DNA from: Luidia sarsii
Lineage: Eukaryota > Echinodermata > Asteroidea > Paxillosida > Luidiidae
Length of the DNA: 64,000 nucleotides
Reading direction: 5' to 3'
Assembly: GCA_949987565.1 (NCBI GenBank)
Contig: OX465102.1
Coordinates: 25,543,691 to 25,607,690 of the forward strand
The position numbers and the translations under genes were made by a program. A model generated the notes under the pieces. The model ran no database searches and was not told where the DNA came from. It was given only the letters and a program-made list of their open reading frames with translations. Below, in pieces: positions 55,480-64,000 of the stretch; the first letter of the stretch is position 1; the number at the start of each line of letters is the position of its first letter.

Positions 55480-56154
55480 GTGGGTAGAAGAATGGCTGTT
55501 ATGTGATGACCCTGTCTACCAATTGTGACCCGGCACAGCATAATGAGGATAACCCCCACTTTTGAGATTTTGAGATTTTGAGATTTTCTAATGATGTGAA
55601 AGAGTATACCATTAGCTTTTAAATGATATCAAATTACAATATCCTCTAATACTTAATTTTTCCAAATATATATATATTATATTTTTATCGAATTGTGAAG
55701 ATACTTTAGCTTCAGGCGTCGTTTACTCGAAAAGTGTTTTGGTAGGATATTCCTCATGTCGTTGTGCCGGGTCACAATTGTACTCATGAGCAGTCACCTG
55801 ATATGGGCAGACAAAGGATTGGTGTGTGATGACACTGTCTACCAATTGTACTCAGTCACCTGATGTGGGCAGACAAAGGATCGGTGTGTGATGACCATGT
55901 CTACCAATTGTACTCAGTCACCTGATGTGGGCAGACAAAGGATCGGTGTGTGATGACCCTGTCTACCAATTGTACTCAGTCACCTGGTGTGGACAGACAA
56001 AGGGCTGGTGTGTGAAGACCCTGCCTGTACCACTTGCATTCATTCACCTGATGTGGGTAGACAAAGGGTTGGTGTGCGATGATCCTGTCTATATTAATTG
56101 CATTCAGTCTCCTGATGTGGGTAGACAGATACAAAGCGTTGGTGTGCGATGACC
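55480..56154 (+). repeat. 62-64-bp tandem repeat, about 6.5 copies
   Basis: Unit: CACCTGATGTGGGCAGACAA, AGGATCGGTGTGTGATGACC, CTGTCTACCAATTGTACTCA, GT. Starts at 55795, 55857, 55919, 55981, 56045 and 56109, plus a diverged copy before the MITE at 55525. Confidence 0.85.
55525..55776. mobile_element. MITE inserted into the tandem repeat
   Basis: GTGACCCGGCACAGCATAAT to GTTGTGCCGGGTCACA. The intact repeat unit reads CTACCAATTGTACTC. Here AATT stands on both sides of the element, so AATT was duplicated on insertion (up to AATTGT if terminal bases are shared). Confidence 0.8.
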
Positions 56155-56853
56155 CCTAGCTTATGGCGACTTTTCGAAGCCTTAATAGATATATACAATC
56201 GAAACATTTACTGCAATGCATATAATTATTTATATATAGGCTTATATAGTAAGTTGAGTTATTCTTGATATAAATGTCAGATTTTTCCAAATCAAACTTT
56301 TCGTGCCCAAACGGAACTAAAGCTATACCAACTGTAATACTCACAAACTTCGAGGGTCCGACGTTTCGATTCTGGCAGGATCTCTCTCAAAAAGCAAAAC
56401 GTCAGGCCCTTTAGTTTTCGAAATATACATTTTAGGGTCGTAAATAGCACTAGAAAGTTGACACCAATTTTGAATTTGTTACCTTGTTCATACTTTACAA
56501 CAATTCGCATTGTCAATAGCCTATTCCTCTACAACCAAGCGATGTGTACTTTATCTTAAAGCATTGCGTTAATGAACATGAGTGCATGATGTCAGATGTG
56601 GAGAAAATGTTACTTATTAGAGCTACTTATTGTACCTTATTCCAAAGCCGTGCTAATTGATATTTAATTTGATATTACAAATAAGCGATAGGAAAAGCCC
56701 CTATCCGATTGTCATAAGCACTGCACATCGCTGTCAACTTTGGTTGAAATCAATTGTTCCTTACCTCCCACAAGTTGTTTCAGAGTATATTTGTTGTTCA
56801 TATTTTGATTGTTCGAAAGTTCCCAGTCAGTTTGTGTCCTTTATCTGTTTGGC
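56155..56853. other. AT-rich DNA with a Penelope trace
   Basis: 56330-56425 contains GGGTCCGACGTTTCGATTCT, GGCAGGATC and an inverted AAAACGTCAGGCCC, a family-1-like head-to-head remnant. The rest is unassigned. Confidence 0.5.
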
Positions 56854-57226
56854 TTAAAGGTAGAGGGTACACCGTTTGCGAAGGTCAAAGAATCGCTTCC
56901 ATACTTTCTCTATAACTCAACTTGTACGTAACATAACACACCTGCGTAATGTTTCGCCTCAATCCGTCAACCTTGTCATGAGAAAACACCGTGGAAACGT
57001 AATTAAATGCAAATTGTTCAGACATCCAGGGCGGTATTTGTAAAAGGAACTCTTATAGTTCAAACGATTGTTCCTTGTAGCGATCGTTTGAAATTCAACC
57101 CATTTCTCGAAAACCGCAGATTTTCGAGCGCTAAAATTCCACGGAATGTCTGAGAGTATTAAAACTTTTTCAAATTTGGACTTTCCGAAAATTGGACGCT
57201 TTACAAATGGTGTACCCTCCCTTCAA
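56854..57226. mobile_element. 365-bp TTAA-family MITE
   Basis: Element 56858-57222, starting AGGTAGAGGGTACACC and ending GGTGTACCCTCCCT. Left TTAA intact, right mutated to TCAA. Confidence 0.65.
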
Positions 57227-57436
57227 ACTAAAAAAGAAAAAAAGCTGCATCCACTTTGTGTGATCCCCAAACTGCTGAAGCCAGTTTTTATAACAATGAT
57301 ATTGGCTGGTTGCACCTGGATGAAAACGGGTGCGTGATCCCCGCCGGTATGCCATGAGGTCATGGTTAAATGCTAATGACTGGCGTCCCCACCCCGGTAA
57401 GGACTTGTTGACTATTTGGAAGGAACTGCCATCTAA

Positions 57437-57665
57437 GGGCCGGTTAGCTCAGATGGTAAGAGTTCTGGGGTGGGTTTCACAAAGCCTTATGATGCATCGT
57501 AACTCAACTTACGATGGATAACCCTTCGTAAGTTGCGTTAGGCCCAAAACTTTGCGTGTATCGCTCATCGTCTTGCGATTGATCGCAAGTTACGATGAGT
57601 TTGGTGAAATCGACCCCTGGTACGATAAGACAGGGGCCTTGTTTTCAAGTCCCGGTTTATATAGT
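57437..57665 (+). mobile_element. tRNA-derived SINE split by a MITE
   Basis: The A box GGTTAGCTCAGATGG (57442-57456) and B box TTTTCAAGTCCC (57642-57653) belong to one tRNA-like head. Between them sits a copy of the ~150-bp MITE (57466-57620), GGGTTTCACAAAGC to TTTGGTGAAATCGACCCC. Confidence 0.7.
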
Positions 57666-58330
57666 TTTAAAATCACCCAAACAGGATTACAACCCGTGAC
57701 TCCATGCGGTGTTCATTGCTTGTATCTCGCACTCTGCTGTTGGTGGTGCTGCTCAGCATCTTCTTCGTGGAGTTTTTTGGGCAGCACCGTTATTGTGCCT
57801 AATGATCGCCTGATGCAGAGGCCGTTCATTCAGTCCACTGAAGGTTTTCCGATAACCGTTGGTCTGACTCTATATAGTCGCCCACGTCCACCCACCTTCC
57901 ACGGCACGGGTCGTGTCCCTCAGGCGGGAGGCGTCAAAAGTCGAAGCTATCGTAGTCGTTTCCTGCACAGAGTTGGGACGAAGTGTTGCCGTAAGGTAAA
58001 GTTTCATTTGAGCTGCAATTATTCGGGATATGGTTGAGTGCCCCTTTCGATTGAACCGCTGAGGGTAGACCGTGCCAATGTTCGGCTGTTGTAGCAAAAC
58101 GAGCTTCATATCCCGAGACATGATGAGATATGCGAGACTCGAGTATATAGGGAGTTATCTGTGCATCAGATGGGATATCTATTGACTATTTCCTTTAACC
58201 AAGCCCCATCATCAGTAATTTAAGATAAAGATGGAAGCGCACGTGTTTGCCAAACAAGGCTTGATTCCACCCAAGCCCAGTTTCTTTTGAGTTGAATTAC
58301 CCGACCTGCTACTGCCCTGCCTTCAAACTT
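57666..58330. other. Unassigned DNA downstream of the Ig gene
   Basis: It would contain the 3' UTR or next intron of the minus-strand gene. AACCCGTGACTCC near 57693 hints at a minus-strand tRNA-like B box. No further exon recognised. Confidence 0.35.
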
Positions 58331-59827
58331 TCACTGAACGGACCCACACCCCGCGCACTGCTCACCTTCTCCTCGCTCCGTTTCCTCGTCTGTGAGAGAC
58401 TCAGGCTCCAGTGTGCTGTACAGAGGCATGGCTTGCTTCTGCTGCTGCTCGGGAATCTCGGCATAGGTCCGCACCGACGCCAGGGACTCGGCCGTCTGGA
58501 GCCGCGGACCCGCGCAGGCGGCCTGACCGTGGCGCACGACGTCGCAGGAGCGACTCAGCCAGAGGTTGCTGCCACGGAGAGAGCCGCAGGCCCGGCTCTG
58601 CCTGAGGCGCCTCCTGGCTCGCCTCAGCGAGTGGAGCAGCACCGCGACCGCGACCAGGCAGAGGCAGAGCGCGCCACCGGCTGCGGCAGATACTATGAGG
58701 AGGAGAGGAGGGAGGGCGGTTGGGTCCGGGCCTGTCGGGCTTGGCGCTGCGATTGTGGCGAGCTGCTGCGAGTCCAGACCCGTCGGATCAGAGGGAGTTA
58801 CGGATACACCGGTGGCGTTGCCGAGGGTGGACGGGGGAGGTGTAGGAACGGTCTCCGTCGGTCTCGGTTCGACCGAGACGTGGGACGAGGTGGGGACCGT
58901 CGTGGGAAGTGGCGTGTCTCTGGCGACAGTGACTGGTTCGGGGCTGGTGGGATCCTTCGCCGATGGTCTTGGCGAGGGGATCGGCGGAGGATTCCCAGCA
59001 GGATCGGGACCGCGTGCCACCGGGGTGCTAGGGGGAAGGGTCCCGGGCTCTTGAGTGGTCGGACCCCCGGTGACGGCCAGCGGGCCGAGGGCACAGCTCA
59101 GGGTATTGGGGTACGCACCACTCGTCACCGAGCACGTGAAGACCACGCCAAGATAAGACTCGCCTGGTATGTCCAGTTGCAGGGTGCTGACGACCCTGTC
59201 TTCAACGAACTCGGTGCTGCCGGGGAGACTGCTGGACCAGGTATCTCCGCTGGCCCGCCATTTGAGGGAGACCGCCGGCTGGCCCTTCGGGGACGAGCAG
59301 GTCAGGTAGGGTGGCGCCGACGGTTCCCCGAGGAGGTGGGAACGGCAGGCGACGTCCCAGGCATCGGGGAAGTGGTTGACGGTGACGCTGACGGTGGCGC
59401 TGTGGTGGATGCCGTCTTCCGTCAGGACCGCGCAGGCGAAGTCCCCCGTGTCTCCCGGCGAGCTGCCGGCGATCTCTAAGCTCAGCCGGGCCGGCTCCGT
59501 GCCCCGGTTGAACCGCGCCACCCCGCGGCCGTCCACGGTGGTGGCCTGGCAGCTGGCTCCCGCTGCCCCGGCGGCGAGCGGGCAGGGCGTCGTGCCGCTC
59601 AGGTCTACGGATGCGTACCGCAAGTTGTCACTCATCCGATACCAGCGGGCCTCCCGCATCGCCGGCCCGTCGTCGGCCGTCGAGACCTCGCAGGCCATCC
59701 GCAGCGCTTCCCCGCTCTGGACCACGACGCTGTCCGAGACAGGAGTGACACTGATACGCCCTGAAGATGCCAGCATTGGCATCACCGATGCCACGACGAA
59801 TAAGACGACTTGGAAGGAACCCTCCAT
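58331..59827 (-). CDS. Two-Ig-domain type I membrane receptor with ITAM-like tail
   Basis: 498 codons, uninterrupted. Residues 1-22 form a signal peptide. Ig-like domain 1 (about 24-151) is V-like, with Cys46, Trp62 and Cys132 in DTGDFAC, the DxGxYxC signature with Phe for Tyr; extra cysteines are 82 and 93. Ig-like domain 2 (about 155-254) has Cys177, Trp190 and Cys232, with Cys161 and Cys245 beside it. A Pro/Thr/Ser-rich stalk (255-372) holds one NAT glycosylation site (337). The membrane span is 373-399, followed by an Arg-rich stop-transfer (RRARRRLRQSR). The tail carries Tyr455 (YAEI) and Tyr470 (YSTL), 11 residues apart between motifs. Such YxxI/L pairs recruit SH2 proteins in immune receptors. 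Function as a cell-surface recognition receptor is inferred; I do not recognise the orthologue. A strong donor (AAG|GTGAGC, exon end 58366) near the 3' end means the last 11 residues could be replaced by splicing. Confidence 0.8.
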   Translation of the reverse strand: MEGSFQVVLFVVASVMPMLASSGRISVTPVSDSVVVQSGEALRMACEVSTADDGPAMREARWYRMSDNLRYASVDLSGTTPCPLAAGAAGASCQATTVDGRGVARFNRGTEPARLSLEIAGSSPGDTGDFACAVLTEDGIHHSATVSVTVNHFPDAWDVACRSHLLGEPSAPPYLTCSSPKGQPAVSLKWRASGDTWSSSLPGSTEFVEDRVVSTLQLDIPGESYLGVVFTCSVTSGAYPNTLSCALGPLAVTGGPTTQEPGTLPPSTPVARGPDPAGNPPPIPSPRPSAKDPTSPEPVTVARDTPLPTTVPTSSHVSVEPRPTETVPTPPPSTLGNATGVSVTPSDPTGLDSQQLATIAAPSPTGPDPTALPPLLLIVSAAAGGALCLCLVAVAVLLHSLRRARRRLRQSRACGSLRGSNLWLSRSCDVVRHGQAACAGPRLQTAESLASVRTYAEIPEQQQKQAMPLYSTLEPESLTDEETERGEGEQCAGCGSVQ

Positions 59828-60075
59828 CCCTCACGGAAACAACCGCTTTGTGCGAAACTCAATCCTTGACTTCAAGACCCTTTATTTATGTGAACGTTAT
59901 ATCCGAAAGGAGACAAACTCAAAAATCAAGTTCTCTTTCATTTTCGACTTCTCTTTTCAAACATCAGTGTGATGTTGCACAAAAAAAAGCCGGTGGCTTC
60001 CCTCAATAATCACGAATCAGAAAGTCTCCGTGGAGCTCGTGAAATGAAGACACAAACATTATACTTCCCTCTCAC

Positions 60076-60312
60076 CGCGAGGGGAGGCAGAAATATGGAC
60101 TGTGTGACAACCAATGTCGTTTCCTCATCGGACACAAACTTCGGTACAGTGCAATGACATTGAGCATTGGCAGAGGATACGTTACAGGGCACTAGTATTT
60201 GTGTAGTATTGGCTATTTCGCCCGCCCCCCCCCCCTCCGCCCGACATGCACGCAGGGAACAATGCCCGCGAGCAGGAAATTCCCACGCTTCAGCTGTTTG
60301 TCGAGTCCCACT
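60076..60312 (-). CDS. Candidate 79-codon internal exon upstream of the Ig gene
   Basis: On the minus strand TTTCTGTGTTTTTGTTTCAG, a near-ideal acceptor, precedes an open frame of exactly 79 codons. It ends at a donor, CTCGCG|GTGAGA, so the exon would be phase 0-0. The peptide has NTT and NVS glycosylation sites and a Cys cluster (VPCNVSS, QCHCTVPKF), then SDEETTLVVTQS, compatible with an extracellular segment. It lies about 250 bp upstream of the Ig start on the same strand. That frame has its own signal peptide, so the two may be separate genes. No domain recognised. Confidence 0.4.
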
Positions 60313-60418
60313 CTGAAACAAAAACACAGAAACCTGCACGGCGGCTCGCGGGTGCCAGGTTTTGATCGAGGGAAGCTGAAATGTTCGTGCTGTGGCTGCT
60401 GACCACGGATCTCTCCAC

Positions 60419-61218
60419 TTAAAGGGATAACGCAACACACTATGAACATCTAAACCGTCAAAAATGGGGTGAAAATGTCATTTAGCCGTGAAAAGAAAAT
60501 TCACCATGTTTTCACCCCTATTTTTTACCAGTGGTCTCCAAGGCCACATTCCTGGTGGTAAATGGCTAGAGGCAATTTAGACGTATCTGGGAGTGACAGT
60601 TACAAGGACACCATACAGTACCTCTATGGGGGCTGGTGGTCCCTACTGGTAATTGAATTAGCCATCCCTCAAGGCTGGAGCTTGCCACCGTAGATATTCA
60701 TGTTTTTTTCACGGTCTCTTTAGTGACCTGTAGATGTCCTCATCAGGTCCTGAAGAGAGGCGATTATTTTCACGGTGAATTCACTGTAAAATGTACCGTG
60801 AAATCACAGTGAGTTTTTAGTTTCACGGCGAAATGACATTTTCACCCCTTTTCATAGTTTAGATGTTCATAGTGACATTGGTCGAGGTCAACGAATAGCA
60901 TTGATACGTTGTCTGATCCAACACATGCATGAAATAGCACACCTGTGAACATTTCAGCTCAACCCGCCAACCGAGTCTCGAGAAAATAGTGAAAAACCGC
61001 TTCATTTGTTTCGCGAAAATGCAGCGTTCAACGTATTGTTCCGAAAAATCGTTTACAAGAGACGTAAACGATCTCTTTCTAAAAAAATACAGCATTTAAG
61101 GCAGAAATATTTCAGTGCGAGGTTTCTACCATAACCATCTTCAAACTGTATAAGTTTCATGTAAATCTGTGAACATTTCCTTTTTTTCAATCTTACCAAT
61201 GTTGTGTAGGGGCTTTAA
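60419..61218. mobile_element. TTAA-family MITE, 352 bp, interrupted
   Basis: TTAA at 60419-60422 and 61215-61218. AGGGATAACGCAAC at the left and AATGTTGTGTAGGGGCT at the right. It closely matches 48092-48440, which shows the uninterrupted site GCAACATTGG. Confidence 0.8.
60438..60874. mobile_element. 437-bp CACTA-type MITE nested in a TTAA MITE
   Basis: Starts CACTATGAACATCTAAAC and ends GTTTAGATGTTCATAGTG. Inverted ends extend about 57 bp (GGGGTGAAAATGTCATTT shared). ACA is duplicated on both sides (60435-60437 and 60875-60877). CACTA termini with a 3-bp duplication are the hallmark of EnSpm/CACTA elements. No transposase. Confidence 0.85.
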
Positions 61219-61339
61219 AACGGACCGTTTTTAGTTCGTTGCTTGTTGGGCAGTGTTCGACCAACAATTTATTTGCTCCAAAATGCCAAGGGTACCATAG
61301 TCATTGGATGCGGTTGTGTTAGTCAAAATCAATTACACA

Positions 61340-61910
61340 CGCACGGCAGCGCAGGGCAGGGCAGGGCAGGGCAGGGCAGGGCAGGACAGGACAGGACAGG
61401 ACAGGACAGGACAGGACAGGACTGGTCAGGGAAGGTTAGGGCATGGCATGGCAGGGCAGGACAGGACAGGACAGGACAGGACAGGGCAGGACAGGACTGG
61501 GCAGGGAAGGTTAGGACAGGGCAGGGCAGGGCAGGGCAGGGCAGGGCAGGGCAGGGCAGGGCAGGGCAGGGCAGGGCAGGGCAGGGCAGGGCAGGGCAGG
61601 GCAGGGCAGGGCAGGGCAGGGCAGGGCAGGCCAGGGCAGGGCAGGGCAGGGCAGGGCAGGGCAGGGCAGGGCAGGGCAGGACAGGACAAGGCTTTGGGCA
61701 GGGCAGGGCAGGGCAGGGCAGGGCAGGGCAGGGCAGGCCAGGGCAGGCCAGGCCAGGGCAGGCCAGGCCAGGCCAGACCAGGCCAGGCCAGGCCAGGATA
61801 GGGCAGGGCAGGGGAGAACAGGGCAGGGCCGACAGGGCCGGCGGGGCCGGATAGGGCAGTGTAGAGTAGGGGAGGGTAGGGGAGTTCAGGGCAGGGTAGG
61901 GCAGGGGACC
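61340..61910 (+). repeat. (GGGCA)n pentanucleotide satellite
   Basis: About 570 bp of GGGCA with GGACA and GGCCA variants in blocks. Open frames (Gly-Gln-Gly-Arg-Ala and Cys-Pro-Ala-Leu-Pro repeats) on both strands are artefacts. Confidence 0.95.
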
Positions 61911-62934
61911 ATATTCCAGCACATCTAAACTGGTATATGTCTTGCTGTCATAACTTGTTTTCTCTCTTTCCACCCTTTATATTTTCATGCTGTAAGTTGT
62001 CAGTTGCATGAGACAATACAGCATAGAAGATGTTATGCTATACTAATGTTATTTTGTACTCGTGCGTTACCGGGGCGGCGCCACGTGGCCGATAGCAAAA
62101 GCGAAAACACTGAGGAGGCTTTTGTTTGTTTTTAAAGAAACAGGATGACTGTTCATCCAGCATGTCGGAGCTCGTCATCGCGAATTCCGAGAGCCATCCG
62201 ATGATTGCCAAATCGCATTGTACATGACTTGTATCTGTGGCTTGCACGCAATGTAGCCACGGTAGTCCATTCATTATAGGATGGAATGAAACGGACATAC
62301 CCATGGTAACTTTATAGCATATTGCATCGAAAATCATGACATTTATATCGAAAGAGGTTTGCTTTGCTCTATTTTATGAACTCCATATAATTATACTCTG
62401 CCAATGAGTTGTTTCATTTGAAAATAAGTTGTCGGAAAGCCGCATGTGGCGCGCGATGTATATAGATACATGTTGGCAACCCCATTCCAGCAAAGAGAAT
62501 TGATTTGTATTTGAGTCACAAAATGGCGAGCCCGAGTCACGTGTTTGTGCAGGTCTATATGCGACCGAGGCCCCCAGGCCAAGGGTCCGATAGCTCAGGT
62601 TGGAGAGAGCACAAAGACGTGCAGCCTTTGGCTCGGTTCTGGTTCATTCGCCTCCACACTGCCGGATTGGACGCCAGCTCGTATTTACGAAACCGAAAGT
62701 GACGGGTGACGCAGCGGTCTTGCTGTTTCGTGGCCTGGTGTCACGTGCGAGTTTGTCAGATGACACCTCTCGTCGTCAACCTCCTTCGAGATATATAACA
62801 GGACCGTCATATGACGCCCAACCACCGTCGTTGAGCTATGCTGGTACCCCGTAAATTGTGTGGGGACTATACAAAGATGTTTTGTAAACCAGCGTAGGTT
62901 AGGCTTAGGGCGTTCGGTTTGGGTTGGGTTAACG
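61911..62934. other. Unassigned DNA with a possible SINE head
   Basis: GATAGCTCAGGTTGGAGAG at 62589-62607 resembles a tRNA A box. No matching B box or gene recognised. Confidence 0.35.
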
Positions 62935-63065
62935 TTTGTGATAGAGTTAGGATTAGGATTAGGGTTAGGTTTATGATTAGGGTTGTTAGGGTTAGGGTTA
63001 AGATTAGGATTACGATTAGGGTTAGGGTTAGGGTTAGGATTAGGGTTGTTTGGGTTAGGGGGAGG
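62935..63065 (+). repeat. Degenerate TTAGGG telomere-like array
   Basis: TTAGGG units mixed with TTAGGAT, TTACGAT and GTTAGG variants. Interstitial, since unrelated sequence continues on both sides. Confidence 0.85.
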
Positions 63066-63857
63066 CCTCAGCAAAACCTCGCTGTGCACATGCGCACTTA
63101 TAGCTCAACCACGGTGGTTATGTCACGGATTGCTCTGTACGGGGTTGCAGCGGCGTGGATTTGCGTGCGTCTGGCCAGCTGGCCTGGATCTCTGCCCGGT
63201 GCCGTACCAAAGAGACCGCCTTGGACAAGGCTAGTTACTAATCCTGCATAGGCAAGGGCACTGGTACAGTAAGTCACAATCCAAGGGGATCTCCGCCTTA
63301 CAAGCTCTGCTTCTTGGAGACCTCCTCCACTTACTGCAAACCCATTATAAATTTCTAATATTCTAGTATTGAACTTTAATTACCGTGTAAGTGGAAATAA
63401 AATGAACTGAACTGAACTGAAGTCAATTTGAGTGCTAACATGGCGGCTACCGGGCTTTACTGCCCGTGCAGTGCCCATTTGACAATTAGTCGTCCGTTGT
63501 TTAAATCCTAAAAAAATGTATACAGGATGTTTTTGTTTGTTTTCGGTCACGTTCGTGAGAGAAGGAGGACCCGCCCTCGATCTTTACCGGTTTCCTCACC
63601 GCGTATTCCGGGCAATGACTGCAGTCTTGGCCAATAGGCATTGCGAAACCCCCCCCCCCCGTGGCCTCAATGTGCCCTGCATTCATGTATCGAATGTCCG
63701 CTTACTCACTGTGGTTTCTCTGTTATTGCCTTCTTCCGGGACTCTTCCATTTTGCGTAGAAGGGGCTACATCCGTCACTGTAGTTGGATTTGGGCGAAGG
63801 TTTCATTTCATCGACACACAAGCAACGTAATAGGCTCTTGCACCGTTGGAAATTCGG
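63066..63857. other. Unassigned DNA
   Basis: AACTGAACTGAACTG short repeat at 63405-63420. No gene recognised. Confidence 0.35.
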
Positions 63858-64000
63858 GGACCCGGCACAGCATAATGAGGAATAACTCCCACTTTTTAGA
63901 TTTTTGAGATTTTCTAATGATGTAAAAGAGTATACCATTAGCTTTCAAATGATATCAAAATTATTTCCGTGTAAACTTTGTTGTAAATTGTACAAGGGAA
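63858..64000 (+). mobile_element. MITE of the 47463 family, cut by the window edge
   Basis: GACCCGGCACAGCATAATGA to ACCATTAGCTTTCAAATGAT; the right end lies outside the window. Confidence 0.7.

Noticed and set aside
58292..59479. 395-codon plus-strand frame opposite the Ig receptor
   Set aside because: It is the antisense shadow of a GC-rich gene; Arg/Gly-rich with no signal peptide or domain.
61243..61973. Gly-Gln-Gly-Arg-Ala and Cys-Pro-Ala-Leu-Pro repeat proteins of about 200 codons
   Set aside because: The (GGGCA)n satellite is 5 bp, so frames rotate without stops on both strands.

Overview
The window is animal nuclear DNA, most likely from a marine invertebrate deuterostome such as an echinoderm, hemichordate or cephalochordate. 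The evidence is indirect. There are Penelope-like element remains with a GIY-YIG domain, tRNA-headed SINEs, many miniature inverted-repeat elements (MITEs), long simple-sequence tracts, interstitial TTAGGG-type repeats and very low gene density. There are no bacterial operons, Shine-Dalgarno sites or CRISPR arrays. I cannot fix the species.

Only one convincing protein-coding gene is present. At 58331-59827 on the minus strand is a 498-codon open frame for a type I membrane protein: signal peptide, two Ig-like domains, a Pro/Thr/Ser-rich stalk, one membrane span and a cytoplasmic tail with two YxxI/L tyrosine motifs. It is uninterrupted by introns and visibly richer in GC and CpG than its surroundings. 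A 237-nt, phase 0-0 exon-like frame lies upstream on the same strand (60076-60312). Four weaker exon-like segments occur at 7940-8129(-), 8739-8839(-), 13688-13953(+) and 40987-41158(-). Each rests on an open frame, coding-like codons and at least one splice-like signal.

The rest is a layered repeat landscape. 0-10 kb: a 22-bp minisatellite, a TTA-flanked MITE, nested Penelope-like elements with a GIY-YIG fragment, and a tRNA-containing inverted repeat. 10-20 kb: a Penelope-derived palindrome with a 12-bp target duplication, a triple CRE array and long purine and pyrimidine tracts. 20-31 kb: a foldback structure with CCCTAG-type satellite, a CACTG-ended MITE and a 0.9-kb purine tract. 31.36-35.58 kb: two near-identical TAA-flanked elements in tandem. 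36-50 kb: Penelope tails, MITEs, simple repeats and long unassigned DNA. 50-57.7 kb: a dense nest of MITEs, one of which interrupts a 62-bp tandem repeat. 57.7-64 kb: the Ig receptor, a CACTA-type insertion inside a TTAA-flanked MITE, a GGGCA satellite and telomere-like repeats.

The observations most worth following are the intronless Ig receptor with an ITAM-like tail and the palindromic Penelope tails carrying a hairpin plus CGAAACGTC core. Next come the three CRE sites at exact 10-bp spacing, the tandem TAA-flanked elements sharing one TAA, a 33-bp palindromic insertion flanked by 8-bp direct repeats, and the strong excess of the octamer TAGGCCTA.
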